A DNA stretch of 64,000 nt from Citrobacter farmeri (GTDB lineage Bacteria > Pseudomonadota > Gammaproteobacteria > Enterobacterales > Enterobacteriaceae), in the NCBI RefSeq assembly GCF_019048065.1, contig NZ_CP077291.1:3658001-3722000 (forward strand). Reading direction: 5' to 3'. The notes beneath the pieces are model-generated. The model ran no database searches. It saw nothing but the letters and a program-made list of their open reading frames with translations, and was not told where the DNA came from. Both the position numbers and the translations under genes were made by a program. This document shows, piece by piece, positions 31,342-42,502 of this stretch (position 1 is the first letter of the stretch; each line of letters starts with the position of its first letter).

Positions 31342-31541
31342 GAGGATATCCTTCAGCATGAATGTAAATGACAGGATGCAGTGTACCGGATAGCACTGGC
31401 AGCGAGAAGCATAAGCCACACCAATGGCGACGGCTTTTGATTTTTCGTGCCGCGGAAAACGGCAACAATGTGAGCTTTGTTGTAATTATTTTGTAAACAC
31501 ATTGATAAAAGATTTTACATCCACTACAACCATAACATCAC

Positions 31542-31558
31542 AAGTGGTCAGACCTCCT
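31542..31558 (+). promoter_or_regulatory. FadR operator of fadE
   Basis: AAGTGGTCAGACCTCCT fits the FadR consensus AACTGGTCNGACCAGTT at most positions and lies 22 bp before the fadE start. It predicts repression in the absence of fatty acyl-CoA. Confidence 0.82.
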
Positions 31559-31580
31559 ACAAGCAAGGGAGCTTTTCGTT

Positions 31581-34025
31581 ATGATGATTTTGAGTATTCT
31601 CGCTACGGTCGTTCTGCTCGGCGCGCTGTTCTATCACCGCGTGAGCTTATTTCTCAGCAGCCTGATTTTGCTCGTCTGGACAGCGGCGCTGGGTGTTGCC
31701 GGACTGTGGTCCGTCTGGCTGCTGGTGCCTCTGGCCATTATCCTCGTGCCATTCAACTTTACGCCGATGCGTAAGTCGATGATCTCCGCGCCGGTTTTCC
31801 GCGGCTTCCGTAAGGTTATGCCGCCGATGTCACGTACGGAGAAAGAAGCGATTGATGCCGGTACCACCTGGTGGGAAGGCGATCTGTTCCAGGGCAAACC
31901 GGACTGGAAAAAACTGCATAACTACCCGCAACCGCGTCTGACCGCCGAAGAACAGGCGTTCATCGACGGTCCGGTAGAAGAAGCGTGCCGTATGGCGAAT
32001 GACTTTCAGATCACTCATGAGCTGGCCGATCTGCCGCCGGAGCTGTGGGCATTCCTGAAAGAACATCGCTTCTTCGCGATGATCATTAAGAAAGAGTACG
32101 GCGGGCTGGAGTTCTCCGCTTATGCGCAGTCTCGCGTTCTGCAAAAATTGTCCGGCGTCTCCGGGATCCTGGCGATCACCGTGGGCGTTCCGAACTCTTT
32201 AGGCCCTGGCGAACTGTTGCAGCATTACGGTACGCAAGAGCAAAAAGACCATTACCTGCCCCGCCTGGCGCGTGGTCAGGAGATCCCTTGTTTCGCATTG
32301 ACCAGCCCGGAAGCGGGTTCCGATGCGGGGGCTATTCCGGATACCGGTGTCGTCTGCATGGGTGAGTGGCAGGGTCAGCAGGTGCTGGGGATGCGCCTGA
32401 CCTGGAACAAGCGTTACATCACGCTTGCGCCTATCGCTACCGTCCTGGGACTGGCGTTTAAACTTTCCGACCCGGATAAACTGTTAGGCGGCGATGAAGA
32501 ACTGGGGATCACCTGCGCGTTGATCCCTACCTCCACGCCAGGGGTGGAAATTGGTCGTCGTCATTTCCCGCTGAACGTCCCGTTCCAGAACGGTCCGACG
32601 CTCGGTAAAGACGTATTTGTGCCGATCGATTACATCATCGGCGGCCCGAAAATGGCCGGTCAGGGCTGGCGTATGCTGGTGGAATGTCTGTCGGTAGGTC
32701 GCGGCATTACTCTACCGTCAAACTCTACCGGCGGGGTGAAATCCGTCGCGATGGCGACCGGTGCCTACGCCCATATTCGTCGTCAATTTAAAATCTCCAT
32801 CGGTAAGATGGAAGGGATCGAAGAACCACTGGCACGCATTGCCGGTAACGCCTACGTAATGGATGCAGCAGCGTCCCTCATCACCTACGGCATTATGCTG
32901 GGTGAGAAACCGGCGGTGCTGTCGGCTATTGTGAAGTATCACTGTACCCACCGCGGCCAACAGTCGATTATCGACGCGATGGATATTACCGGCGGCAAGG
33001 GCATTATGCTTGGCGAAGGTAACTTCCTCGCGCGGGCCTACCAGGGCGCGCCGATTGCTATCACTGTGGAAGGTGCCAACATCCTGACCCGTAGCATGAT
33101 GATCTTTGGCCAGGGGGCGATTCGTTGCCATCCGTATGTGCTGGAAGAGATGGCGGCGGCGCAGAACAATGATGTGAATGCGTTCGATAAACTGCTGTTC
33201 AAACATATCGGCCACGTCGGCAGTAACAAGGTGCGCAGCTTCTGGCTGGGTTTGACGCGCGGCTTAACCAGCCAAACGCCCACCCGCGATGCGACGAAGC
33301 GTTATTATCAGCACCTTAACCGTCTGAGCGCTAACCTCGCGCTGCTCTCCGACGTTTCGATGGCGGTGCTGGGCGGCAGTCTGAAACGCCGCGAGCGCAT
33401 CTCCGCCCGTCTGGGTGATGTGTTGAGTCAGCTATATCTGGCCTCTGCGGTACTGAAGCGTTATGACGATGAAGGCCGCCATGAAGCCGATCTGCCGCTG
33501 GTTCACTGGGGCGTTCAGGATGCACTGTATAAAGCGGAACAGGCGATCGACGATCTGCTGCAAAACTTCCCGAACCGTCTGGTTGCCGGGCTGCTGAAGG
33601 TCGTTATTTTCCCAACCGGTCGTCACTATCTGGCCCCGTCGGACAAGCTGGATCACAAAGTCGCGAAAATTTTGCAGGTTCCAAGCGCCACCCGTGACCG
33701 CATTGGTCGTGGTCAGTACCTGACGCCGAGCGAGCATAACCCGGTGGGATTACTGGAAGAGGCGCTGCTGGACGTGATGGCCGCCGACCCAATCCACCAG
33801 CGTATTTGCAAAGAAATTGGCAAAAACCTGCCGTTTACCCGTCTGGATGAACTGGCGCAAAACGCCCTGGCAAAAGGCTTAATCGACAAAGAGGAAGCGG
33901 CCATTCTGATCAAGGCGGAAGAAAGCCGTCTGCGCAGCATTAATGTGGATGATTTTGAACCAGAGGAGCTGGCGACGAAGCCGGTAAAGCTGCCAGAAAA
34001 AGTACGTAAAATCGAAGCCGCATAA
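31581..34025 (+). CDS. fadE: Acyl-CoA dehydrogenase FadE
   Basis: The protein has 814 residues, the E. coli length. Two N-terminal hydrophobic segments (about 1-25 and 35-58) probably attach it to the membrane. The acyl-CoA dehydrogenase domains include [20 protein letters not shown] and [20 protein letters not shown], and a C-terminal DUF1974 domain is present. It performs the first oxidation of fatty acyl-CoA in beta-oxidation. Regulated by FadR through the operator upstream. AAGGGAG precedes the ATG. Confidence 0.97.
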   Translation: MMILSILATVVLLGALFYHRVSLFLSSLILLVWTAALGVAGLWSVWLLVPLAIILVPFNFTPMRKSMISAPVFRGFRKVMPPMSRTEKEAIDAGTTWWEGDLFQGKPDWKKLHNYPQPRLTAEEQAFIDGPVEEACRMANDFQITHELADLPPELWAFLKEHRFFAMIIKKEYGGLEFSAYAQSRVLQKLSGVSGILAITVGVPNSLGPGELLQHYGTQEQKDHYLPRLARGQEIPCFALTSPEAGSDAGAIPDTGVVCMGEWQGQQVLGMRLTWNKRYITLAPIATVLGLAFKLSDPDKLLGGDEELGITCALIPTSTPGVEIGRRHFPLNVPFQNGPTLGKDVFVPIDYIIGGPKMAGQGWRMLVECLSVGRGITLPSNSTGGVKSVAMATGAYAHIRRQFKISIGKMEGIEEPLARIAGNAYVMDAAASLITYGIMLGEKPAVLSAIVKYHCTHRGQQSIIDAMDITGGKGIMLGEGNFLARAYQGAPIAITVEGANILTRSMMIFGQGAIRCHPYVLEEMAAAQNNDVNAFDKLLFKHIGHVGSNKVRSFWLGLTRGLTSQTPTRDATKRYYQHLNRLSANLALLSDVSMAVLGGSLKRRERISARLGDVLSQLYLASAVLKRYDDEGRHEADLPLVHWGVQDALYKAEQAIDDLLQNFPNRLVAGLLKVVIFPTGRHYLAPSDKLDHKVAKILQVPSATRDRIGRGQYLTPSEHNPVGLLEEALLDVMAADPIHQRICKEIGKNLPFTRLDELAQNALAKGLIDKEEAAILIKAEESRLRSINVDDFEPEELATKPVKLPEKVRKIEAA

Positions 34026-34044
34026 CGCTTATGCATAACCTTTT

Positions 34045-34069
34045 AGCCTCGCTTCGGCGGGGCTTTTTA
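34045..34069 (+). terminator. fadE terminator
   Basis: AGCCTCGC-TTCG-GCGGGGCT hairpin with a UUCG-type loop, followed by TTTT. Confidence 0.88.
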
Positions 34070-34134
34070 TCGCCCACGTTTCCTGAAAGCACGTGCTACA
34101 GTGTCAGAATGCTGTTCAACAAGGAGGCCCTACC

Positions 34135-34905
34135 GTGCCTGGTTTGAAAATTACGCTGCTGCAACAACCGCTGGTCTGGATGGATGGCCCGGCCAATTTG
34201 CGTCACTTCGACCGTCAACTGGAAACCGTAACCGGACGGGACCTGATCGTTTTACCGGAGATGTTCACGACCGGTTTTGCGATGGAAGCCGCCGGGCAGT
34301 CGCTTACGGAGGAGCAGCTTATCGCCTGGCTGCGCGCTAAAGCGCAACAGACCGATGCGCTGGTGGCCGGGAGTGCCGCCATCTCCGGTGAGCAGGGGGC
34401 GGTGAATCGCTTTTTTCTGGTGGAGCCGCAAGGGACAGTTCACTTTTATGACAAGCGCCACCTGTTTCGCATGGCGGACGAACATCATCATTACCAGCCA
34501 GGCAACCGCCGTGTGATCGTGGAATGGCGCGGGTGGCGCATTCTCCCGCTGGTTTGTTATGACCTGCGTTTCCCGGTGTGGTCACGCAATCTGAATGATT
34601 ACGATCTGGCGCTGTATGTCGCCAACTGGCCTGCTCCCCGCTCTTTGCACTGGCAGACACTGCTGGCGGCGCGCGCTATCGAAAATCAGGCATATGTTGC
34701 CGGGTGCAACCGCGTCGGCACCGACGGTAACGGCCATCATTATCGTGGAGACAGTCGGGTTATCAATCCCCAGGGGGAAGTGATCGCCACGGCAGAAGCC
34801 CATCAGGCCACGCGCATTGATGCCGAACTGTCGCTAAGTGCGTTGAAAGAGTACCGGGAAACCTTCCCGGCCTGGCAGGATGCCGATGATTTCACACTGG
34901 GTTAA
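34135..34905 (+). CDS. yafV: Omega-amidase YafV (nitrilase superfamily)
   Basis: The protein has 256 residues from GTG 34135, with AAGGAGG at 34121; this gives the E. coli length. Nitrilase triad: Glu in VLPEMFTTGF, Lys in YDKRHLF, Cys in PLVCYDLRFPVW. It hydrolyses alpha-ketoglutaramate and related omega-amides, cleaning up products of methionine and glutamine transamination. In E. coli, ivy lies between yafV and fadE; here ivy is absent. Confidence 0.95.
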   Translation: MPGLKITLLQQPLVWMDGPANLRHFDRQLETVTGRDLIVLPEMFTTGFAMEAAGQSLTEEQLIAWLRAKAQQTDALVAGSAAISGEQGAVNRFFLVEPQGTVHFYDKRHLFRMADEHHHYQPGNRRVIVEWRGWRILPLVCYDLRFPVWSRNLNDYDLALYVANWPAPRSLHWQTLLAARAIENQAYVAGCNRVGTDGNGHHYRGDSRVINPQGEVIATAEAHQATRIDAELSLSALKEYRETFPAWQDADDFTLG

Positions 34906-34928
34906 TATTTAGCAAAGCTAAAACGGCG

Positions 34929-34958
34929 AAGTCCTGAGTCATTGCTGACTCAGGACTT
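34929..34958 (-). terminator. Terminator of aspV
   Basis: AAGTCCTGAGTCA-TTGC-TGACTCAGGACTT is a 13-bp perfect stem just past the 3' end of tRNA-Asp on the minus strand, also usable for yafV. Confidence 0.8.
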
Positions 34959-34966
34959 CTGAATGT

Positions 34967-35043
34967 TGGCGGAACGGACGGGACTCGAACCCGCGACCCC
35001 CTGCGTGACAGGCAGGTATTCTAACCAACTGAACTACCGCTCC
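34967..35043 (-). tRNA. aspV: tRNA-Asp (GTC)
   Basis: The 77-nt cloverleaf starts GGAGCGGTAGTTCAG and ends GTTCCG-CCA, with anticodon GTC in CTGTCAC. It is next to dnaQ as in E. coli aspV and identical in sequence to the copy at 44408. Confidence 0.97.
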
Positions 35044-35174
35044 GCGTTGTTCCCCTTGGGAACGAAGCGAATATTACGGATTGCCACGCACCTCGTCAAC
35101 GCTTTTTCTCGCGTTTTTAATCGTTTGCTGTAAAAATCGCCCAGGCGACGATTTTTACCTCATAAACAGACTTT

Positions 35175-35903
35175 CTACGCCCGCCAGAGGCAACTTCCCC
35201 CTTTCTTTTCCACCAGGTCGAGGCGCGATTCATGGGCTGCCACTTCCTCGTCAGTGGCGAAAACGACGCGTAATTTGCTGGCCTGACGCACAAGTCGCTG
35301 GATCCCCGTATTGTCCTGCCGTTGGGTTTCCCCCTCCATCGAAAACGCCATCGTCGTCTGCCCACCGGTCATCATCAGATAAACATCGGCCAGAATCTGG
35401 GCATCGAGCAATGCGCCGTGCAGCGTACGCTTGCTGTTGTCTATCTCATAACGCGAGCACAACGCATCCAGGCTGTTACGCTTGCCAGGAAACATCTTCC
35501 TCGCCAGCGCCAGGCTATCCGTGACTTTACAGAAGGTATTCGTTTTCGGGATATCACGATTGAGCTTACCGAACTCGTAGTCCATAAAGCCGATATCAAA
35601 CGACGCGTTATGAATGACCAACTCCGCCCCGCGGATATAGTCGAGAAATTCATCCGCCACCTCGGCAAAGGTTGGCTTATCCAGCAGGAACTCATCCGCA
35701 ATCCCGTGGACGCCGAACGCTTCCGGATCCACCAGCCGGTCTGGCTTCAGATAGACATGGAAGTTATTCCCCGTCAGACGGCGGTTTACTACCTCGACGG
35801 CACCGATCTCAATGATCTTGTGTCCTTCGTAGTGCGCGCCAATCTGGTTCATACCGGTGGTTTCGGTATCGAGGACGATCTGTCGTGTAATTGCAGTGCT
35901 CAT
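35175..35903 (-). CDS. dnaQ: DNA polymerase III epsilon subunit
   Basis: The protein has 242 residues from ATG 35903 ([17 protein letters not shown]). DEDDh 3'-5' exonuclease: D12 and E14 in LDTETTG, D103 region VTDSLA, H162 and D167 in [10 protein letters not shown]. The C-terminal segment binds the alpha subunit. It proofreads replication. It is divergent from rnhA with 64 bp between them, so the promoters overlap, as in E. coli. Confidence 0.97.
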   Translation of the reverse strand: MSTAITRQIVLDTETTGMNQIGAHYEGHKIIEIGAVEVVNRRLTGNNFHVYLKPDRLVDPEAFGVHGIADEFLLDKPTFAEVADEFLDYIRGAELVIHNASFDIGFMDYEFGKLNRDIPKTNTFCKVTDSLALARKMFPGKRNSLDALCSRYEIDNSKRTLHGALLDAQILADVYLMMTGGQTTMAFSMEGETQRQDNTGIQRLVRQASKLRVVFATDEEVAAHESRLDLVEKKGGSCLWRA

Positions 35904-35967
35904 AGCGGTCATTTATGTCAGACTTGTCGTTTTACGGTTCGATTCAATTACAGGAAGTCTACCAGAG

Positions 35968-36435
35968 ATGCTTAAACAGGTAGAAATTTTCACCGATGGT
36001 TCGTGCCTGGGCAATCCAGGTCCGGGTGGTTACGGTGCAATTTTACGCTATCGCGGGCGCGAGAAAACCTTTAGTGAAGGCTATAACCTCACAACCAATA
36101 ATCGCATGGAACTGATGGCGGCGATAGTCGCCCTGGAAGCCCTGAAAGAACAGTGCGAAGTCATTTTGAGCACCGACAGCCAGTATGTGCGCCAGGGAAT
36201 CACCCAATGGATCCACAACTGGAAAAAACGCGGCTGGAAAACCGCCGACAAAAAACCGGTAAAAAATGTCGATCTCTGGAAGCGTCTTGATACCGCACTC
36301 GGGCAGCATCAGATCAAATGGGAGTGGGTAAAAGGGCATGCCGGTCATCCGGAAAACGAGCGTTGCGATGAGCTTGCCCGTGCAGCCGCAATGAGCCCCA
36401 CTCAGGAAGACGTTGGCTATCAGCCCGAAGCCTAA
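35968..36435 (+). CDS. rnhA: Ribonuclease HI
   Basis: The protein has 155 residues from ATG 35968. Catalytic residues are D10 (IFTDGSC), E48 (RMELMA), D70 (STDSQY), H124 region ([16 protein letters not shown]) and D134. It degrades RNA in RNA-DNA hybrids. The upstream in-frame region overlaps the dnaQ 5' end and is not coding. Its end overlaps yafS by 4 bp tail to tail. Confidence 0.97.
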   Translation: MLKQVEIFTDGSCLGNPGPGGYGAILRYRGREKTFSEGYNLTTNNRMELMAAIVALEALKEQCEVILSTDSQYVRQGITQWIHNWKKRGWKTADKKPVKNVDLWKRLDTALGQHQIKWEWVKGHAGHPENERCDELARAAAMSPTQEDVGYQPEA

Positions 36436-37154
36436 ACGTCCGGCTTACGATACTGCCTGGTCGCACCGACAGCCTGAGGTATCCGCGCTTTCGCTTTGTT
36501 CTGTTTCATTGGATTGAGCGTAAGTGGAATCGTTCTCTTGCGCGCCACAATCACCTGCATACAGCCCAGTGCAGGAAGGTGCGCACTTAACATCGTTCCC
36601 CCCTGCTTTTTCCATGGCAACACGTGAAACCGACTGTAGTGCAGCACCTCAAAATTCAGCAGCGACAGCCAGTCCAGTTGGCGCATCAGTGTAAACATAC
36701 GACTATTATAAGGCGAAGATTTACGCAATACCGGCACCAGTTTGCGTAGTCCCATCAGACTTACCGGGTTGAATCCGCTCAGCACCAGCCAGCCATCATC
36801 AATGAGTACCCGATCGGCTTCACGCAGTAAGCGATGGGGATCGGCGCACCAGGGTAGCGTGTGCGCCAGCAGACAGACATCGACAGATTTGTCGGCAAAA
36901 GGCAGATGAAGCGGATCGGCCTGTACCTGGACCGGTGAACCTTTGGCAGAAACATTAACCTGATGCGAAACCGCACAGGATTCGGAATTGATTTCTGCAC
37001 TTAAATTGCCCACCTTAAGCAGGTGAAAACCATACATTTTTGCAAACCATGGGTTTAGCTGTTTTTCCAGCGCCTCACGATAGTACTCTCCCCAGGGCAA
37101 ATCGCCCCAGCGATCGGGTGCTACGAGTGTTTGAGGGTTCCTTGCCGGTTTCAT
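36432..37154 (-). CDS. yafS: SAM-dependent methyltransferase-like protein YafS
   Basis: The protein has 240 residues from ATG 37154, matching E. coli YafS. Class I methyltransferase (Methyltransf_11) with weak motif I around [14 protein letters not shown], then [17 protein letters not shown] and [14 protein letters not shown]. The usual GxGxG is degenerate. The substrate is unknown. It is divergent from gloB with 43 bp between. Confidence 0.92.
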   Translation of the reverse strand: MKPARNPQTLVAPDRWGDLPWGEYYREALEKQLNPWFAKMYGFHLLKVGNLSAEINSESCAVSHQVNVSAKGSPVQVQADPLHLPFADKSVDVCLLAHTLPWCADPHRLLREADRVLIDDGWLVLSGFNPVSLMGLRKLVPVLRKSSPYNSRMFTLMRQLDWLSLLNFEVLHYSRFHVLPWKKQGGTMLSAHLPALGCMQVIVARKRTIPLTLNPMKQNKAKARIPQAVGATRQYRKPDV

Positions 37155-37197
37155 CACAACCATCCGTTATGCATAGACATAGATAGAGAGGTAATTT

Positions 37198-37953
37198 ATG
37201 AATCTTAACAGTATTCCGGCGTTTCAGGACAATTACATCTGGGTTCTGAGTAATGATGAAGGACGTTGCCTGATTGTGGACCCAGGTGACGCCGCGCCGG
37301 TGTTAAAAAGCATTGCTGAAAATCAGTGGCAGCCGGAGGCCATTTTACTCACCCACCATCATCACGACCATGTCGGCGGCGTGAAAGAACTGATACAGAA
37401 CTTTCCTGAGCTAGTGGTTTACGGACCGGCAGAGACACAAGATAAGGGGGTCACTCATGTAGTCGAAGATGGCGATTCCGCCCTCATTTTGGGGCATGAA
37501 TTTAGTATATTTGCTACTCCCGGTCACACTTTAGGACATATCTGTTACTTTAGCCACCCTTATCTTTTTTGCGGTGACACGCTGTTCTCTGGTGGTTGTG
37601 GACGCCTGTTCGAAGGTACTGCAAGCCAGATGTATCAATCGCTTAAAAGAATATCCGCACTTCCAGACGATACACTTATTTGTTGTGCTCATGAGTATAC
37701 TTTAGCAAATCTAACGTTTGCACTGAGTATCCTACCGCACGATTCGTTCATAAATGATTATTATCGTAAAGTTAATGAGTTACGGGTAAAAAAACAAATG
37801 ACACTACCCGTTATTCTGAAAAATGAGCGGCAAAATAATATTTTTTTAAGAACAGAAGACATTGATTTAATTAATGAAATTAACAAAGAAACAATATTGC
37901 AACACCCTGAAGAGCGATTTGCCTGGTTAAGGTCAAAGAAAGACAGCTTCTGA
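37198..37953 (+). CDS. gloB: Hydroxyacylglutathione hydrolase (glyoxalase II)
   Basis: The 251-residue metallo-beta-lactamase-fold protein has [10 protein letters not shown] (H53, H55, D57, H58), TPGHTLGH and [12 protein letters not shown]. It hydrolyses S-lactoylglutathione in methylglyoxal detoxification. The second half is visibly AT-richer than the first, as I recall for enterobacterial gloB. Start ATG 37198 has AGAGAGG upstream. Confidence 0.97.
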   Translation: MNLNSIPAFQDNYIWVLSNDEGRCLIVDPGDAAPVLKSIAENQWQPEAILLTHHHHDHVGGVKELIQNFPELVVYGPAETQDKGVTHVVEDGDSALILGHEFSIFATPGHTLGHICYFSHPYLFCGDTLFSGGCGRLFEGTASQMYQSLKRISALPDDTLICCAHEYTLANLTFALSILPHDSFINDYYRKVNELRVKKQMTLPVILKNERQNNIFLRTEDIDLINEINKETILQHPEERFAWLRSKKDSF

Positions 37954-38024
37954 TAATTCCTGGTTGCCTTTTCAAAACTTCGCCGTTATGATCGGTCGTC
38001 TTTTAAGCAACTATTGACACACAC

Positions 38025-39392
38025 ATGAAGGCAAAAGCGATCTTACTCGCCTCTGTCCTGCTCGTGGGTTGCCAGTCGTCTCAAAACGCTGGCAATGTCC
38101 AACAGCACGCACAGAGCCTTTCTGCAGCTGGTCAAGGGGAAGCAGGAAAGTTTACGAGTCAGGCACGATGGATGGACGATGGGACGTCCCTCGCGCCGGA
38201 TCAAGACTTGTGGGCTTTCATTGGCGACGAGCTAAAGATGGGAATTCCGGAAAATGACCGGATTCGCGAACAAAAACAGAAATATTTACGCAATAAGAGC
38301 TATCTCCACGATGTAACCTTACGGGCAGAGCCGTATATGTACTGGATAGCCGGGCAAGTTAAGAAACGTAACATGCCGATGGAACTGGTACTACTACCCA
38401 TAGTGGAGAGCGCTTTTGATCCTCACGCGACGTCTGGCGCCAATGCCGCAGGCATCTGGCAGATCATTCCGAGCACGGGGCGCAATTATGGTTTAAAACA
38501 GACCCGCAGTTATGACGCGCGTCGCGATGTTGTGGCTTCCACAACCGCAGCGCTCGACATGATGCAGCGTCTGAACAAAATGTTTGACGGTGACTGGCTG
38601 CTGACCGTTGCGGCTTATAATAGCGGCGAAGGTCGGGTCATGAAGGCGATCAAAACGAACAAAGCGCGTGGGAAATCCACCGATTTCTGGTCGTTGCCAT
38701 TGCCTCAGGAAACGAAGCTGTACGTGCCAAAAATGCTGGCTCTGAGTGATATTCTCAAGAACAGTAAACGTTATGGCGTACGTCTGCCAACCACAGACGA
38801 AAGCCGTGCACTGGCGCGTGTTCGTTTAAGCAGTCCGGTTGAAATGGCGCAGGTTGCCGATATGGCGGGTATTCCCGTCAGCAAGCTGAAGACATTTAAT
38901 GCTGGTGTGAAAGGCTCCACGCTGGGCGCAAGCGGCCCGCAATACGTGATGGTACCAAAGAAGCATGCGGAGAAGCTGCGTGAATCTCTGGCATCTGGCG
39001 AAATTGCAGCGGTACAGTCCACGCTGGTGGCAGATAACACCCCGCTGAATAGCCGTAGCTATACCGTTCGCTCTGGCGATACGCTTTCCGGCATTGCTTC
39101 ACGTCTCGGCGTGAGCACGCAGGATTTGCAACAGTGGAATAGACTGCGCGGTTCAACGCTGAAAGTAGGTCAAAGTCTGACTGTGGGTGCTGGTAACAGT
39201 GCACAACAGTTGGCTAAAAACAGCGACAGCATTACCTATCGTGTACGTAAGGGCGATTCGCTTTCAAGCATTGCCAAACGTCACGGCGTTAACATCAAAG
39301 ATGTCATGCGCTGGAACAACGATACGGACAATCTGAAGCCCGGCGATCAACTGACGTTGTTTGTGAAAAACAACAACACGCCAGACTCCTGA
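38025..39392 (+). CDS. mltD: Membrane-bound lytic murein transglycosylase D
   Basis: The protein has 455 residues. Lipoprotein signal ends at LLVGC with Cys16. The goose-type lysozyme-like domain has catalytic Glu in LPIVESAFDPHATSGANAAG and AAYNSGEGRV. Two LysM repeats follow (YTVRSGDTLSGIA and YRVRKGDSLSSIA). It cleaves glycan strands to 1,6-anhydromuropeptides and is anchored in the outer membrane. Confidence 0.97.
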   Translation: MKAKAILLASVLLVGCQSSQNAGNVQQHAQSLSAAGQGEAGKFTSQARWMDDGTSLAPDQDLWAFIGDELKMGIPENDRIREQKQKYLRNKSYLHDVTLRAEPYMYWIAGQVKKRNMPMELVLLPIVESAFDPHATSGANAAGIWQIIPSTGRNYGLKQTRSYDARRDVVASTTAALDMMQRLNKMFDGDWLLTVAAYNSGEGRVMKAIKTNKARGKSTDFWSLPLPQETKLYVPKMLALSDILKNSKRYGVRLPTTDESRALARVRLSSPVEMAQVADMAGIPVSKLKTFNAGVKGSTLGASGPQYVMVPKKHAEKLRESLASGEIAAVQSTLVADNTPLNSRSYTVRSGDTLSGIASRLGVSTQDLQQWNRLRGSTLKVGQSLTVGAGNSAQQLAKNSDSITYRVRKGDSLSSIAKRHGVNIKDVMRWNNDTDNLKPGDQLTLFVKNNNTPDS

Positions 39393-39407
39393 TAGCTCGC
39401 AATATTA

Positions 39408-39438
39408 AAAGGCACCGATTCCCCCGGTGCCTTTTTTA
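39408..39438. terminator. Bidirectional terminator mltD/yafE
   Basis: AAAAGGCACCG...CGGTGCCTTTTTT hairpin with A/T runs between the convergent mltD and yafE genes. Confidence 0.9.
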
Positions 39439-39439
39439 T

Positions 39440-40210
39440 TTATGCCGCTTTATGTGCTTCTGCCATGATGGTATCGCTGGTAAACGATCCCTCGTCCTGT
39501 AAGGCGAAGTAGTTTTTCACCTCTGCAGAGGCGCTCACCTGATAAAGACGAATGGCATCCACCAGTTCAGCAGGCGTACGCATTCTCGCCACCCATGAAC
39601 TGAACTCCAGCGGCAAACGATCGGTTATCAACGAATCGACAATCAGGTTTGCGTCATTCATCAGCGCCAGCCACTCGCCGCTGGAATAGTTGCGAACGTG
39701 CGAGGTATCGCGCAATGCTTCAACCGTCTGTAACCAGACATCGCGAACCGGATGTCCTGGTGACATCACATCCATAATAATCAGCACTCCGCCCGGTTTT
39801 AATACCCGATGGACTTCACGCAGCGCTCTGCCGACATCGTGCCAGTGATGGGCCGAGTAGCGGCTGATAACGACATCAAAGAGGCCATCCTCAAACGGCA
39901 GGCTTTCAGCATAACCCTGCGTTGTGGTGATGTTGGTTAATCCCTTCTCTTTTGCCGCCTGCGCAACAACCTCAAGCATCTGCGAAGATAAATCGTAAGC
40001 CACCACCTGTTTCACATTCTGAGCGGCGATAAAGCTGGCATGCCCGGCGCCACAGCCCATGTCCAGCACACAGGCCTGTGGGAAAGCAGACAGACGTTCA
40101 GCCAGTCGCTGTAAGTCACGACCAGATGCATGTACGGTACTGGTTAAATAGGCGTTAGCCTGAGAGCCAAACTGCTTTTCGACGTTGTCGTGGTGGGAGT
40201 GTGTTGTCAT
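39440..40210 (-). CDS. yafE: Class I SAM-dependent methyltransferase YafE
   Basis: The protein has 256 residues. Motif I VLDMGCGAGHASF, then VVAYDLSSQML, LPFEDGLFDVVISRYSAHHW and LKPGGVLIIMD are UbiE/COQ5-type features. The substrate is unknown. It is full length here, whereas the K-12 annotation I remember is shorter (about 207 aa). Confidence 0.92.
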   Translation of the reverse strand: MTTHSHHDNVEKQFGSQANAYLTSTVHASGRDLQRLAERLSAFPQACVLDMGCGAGHASFIAAQNVKQVVAYDLSSQMLEVVAQAAKEKGLTNITTTQGYAESLPFEDGLFDVVISRYSAHHWHDVGRALREVHRVLKPGGVLIIMDVMSPGHPVRDVWLQTVEALRDTSHVRNYSSGEWLALMNDANLIVDSLITDRLPLEFSSWVARMRTPAELVDAIRLYQVSASAEVKNYFALQDEGSFTSDTIMAEAHKAA

Positions 40211-40287
40211 TATGCTGTCCTTTGGTTGTTTGCAAGATAAAGGGCAGCACCACTACAGGTCTGCCCCAACGGCAGACCTGACACACC

Positions 40288-41097
<810 letters not shown>

Positions 41098-41219
41098 TCA
41101 AACCTCTGTAACGTCAACCAGCCCGGAGCCGGACTGGTTCTTCTGTTATAGGGATTTTAGCTCACACTTTCAACGACCAATTGCAGATTGTTTTGTAAGC
41201 ACGCGCTTACATCAGGTAC

Positions 41220-42398
41220 TTAGCCCAACACCGCAACGCGAGCGGGTTTATCCAGCCGACCACTAACGCCCATCAACAGGAAGGCGCCCAGGACAATCAC
41301 CGCCCCAATCCACGGCGTTTGCGCCAGACCCAAATGCTCTACCGTCTGTCCTCCGACTACGGAACCAATGGCAATCCCAATGTTAAAGGCCGCGATATTA
41401 AGTCCGGATGCCACATCCACCGCGTTCGGCGTAAATTGCTCGGCTTTTTGCACCACATAGACCTGCAGACCCGGTACATTACCGAAGGCAAAGATCCCCA
41501 TCACCAGAACCGTTGCCAGCGCGGCATACTGCATGGAGGCAGTAAACTGAAAGACGATCAGCAGGACAAACAGTGCGGCGAAAATGAATTTCAGAGCCGG
41601 CACTGCGCCATGTTTATCCGCCAGTTTTCCTCCCCAGATGTTGCCTACCGCCACCGATACGCCATAGCCTAATAAGATCCAACTCACCGCAGCTGGTGAG
41701 AAACCGGCCAGATTTTGCATTATCGGTGCCAGAAAGGTAAACGCAGTAAAGACGCCGCCGTAGCCCAGAGCCGTGATCGCATAGATGATCAGCAAACGTG
41801 GGTGCGTTAAGACGCTCACCTGATCGCGCAGCGTCGCCGCAGCGCGCCCCGGGATGTTCGCCGGAATGAGCCACTGACTGCCGATCAACGCAATAACGCC
41901 TAATCCTGAAACGGCAAGGAAGGTTTCGCGCCAGCCAAAATGCTGACCGATGAATGTCCCCAAAGGGACCCCAGTCACCAGAGCTACCGTCAAACCACCA
42001 AACATAATAGCGATGGCAGAAGCGGCTTTTTCTTTTGCCACCAGACTGGTGGCAATGGTAGAACCAATCGAGAAAAACACACCATGAGCCAGGCCGGTGA
42101 GCAAACGGGCCGCTACCAACGTCATATAGCCAGGAGCCTGCCACGCCAGCAAATTTCCCGCCGTGAACAGGACCATCAGTGCAATCAGCAGTTGTTTACG
42201 CGGCAGACGTCCGGTCAATGCCGTCAGTACCGGCGCCCCAATCGCCACACCCAGAGCGTAGATGGAAACCAGCATCCCCGCGGAAGGCAGAGAGATAGCC
42301 AACTGTTCGGCAATTGTTGGCACCAGACCCACAATCACAAATTCGGTTGTGCCAATAGCAAAGGCACTTATTGTCAGTGCAAATAACGCAAGAGGCAT
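41220..42398 (-). CDS. MFS transporter (YdhP/AraJ-like, DHA1 family)
   Basis: The 392-residue protein has twelve predicted membrane segments. Motifs are FAIGTTEFVIVGLVPTIA in helix 1, TGRLPRKQLL in loop 2-3 (MFS signature) and GGLTVALVTGVPLGT in helix 5 (antiporter motif C-like). Relatives are proton-driven drug or sugar efflux proteins such as AraJ and YdhP. In E. coli K-12 this position, between yafD and yafC, has no such gene. It is divergent from yafC by 104 bp and probably controlled by it. The substrate is unknown. Confidence 0.88.
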   Translation of the reverse strand: MPLALFALTISAFAIGTTEFVIVGLVPTIAEQLAISLPSAGMLVSIYALGVAIGAPVLTALTGRLPRKQLLIALMVLFTAGNLLAWQAPGYMTLVAARLLTGLAHGVFFSIGSTIATSLVAKEKAASAIAIMFGGLTVALVTGVPLGTFIGQHFGWRETFLAVSGLGVIALIGSQWLIPANIPGRAAATLRDQVSVLTHPRLLIIYAITALGYGGVFTAFTFLAPIMQNLAGFSPAAVSWILLGYGVSVAVGNIWGGKLADKHGAVPALKFIFAALFVLLIVFQFTASMQYAALATVLVMGIFAFGNVPGLQVYVVQKAEQFTPNAVDVASGLNIAAFNIGIAIGSVVGGQTVEHLGLAQTPWIGAVIVLGAFLLMGVSGRLDKPARVAVLG

Positions 42399-42502
42399 AA
42401 ATCACTCCATATCATCAGTATTCGGATGACACGCAGTATGCCTGGATGGTTTAATAACAAAAATATCCAAAATCTCAATACAATTTTGCTTCGGGTGCAA
42501 AA

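Noticed and set aside
37440..37953. AT-rich second half of gloB as a sign of gene fusion or transfer
   Set aside because: The protein is full length and matches the family throughout; gloB is AT-rich in relatives too, as I recall.
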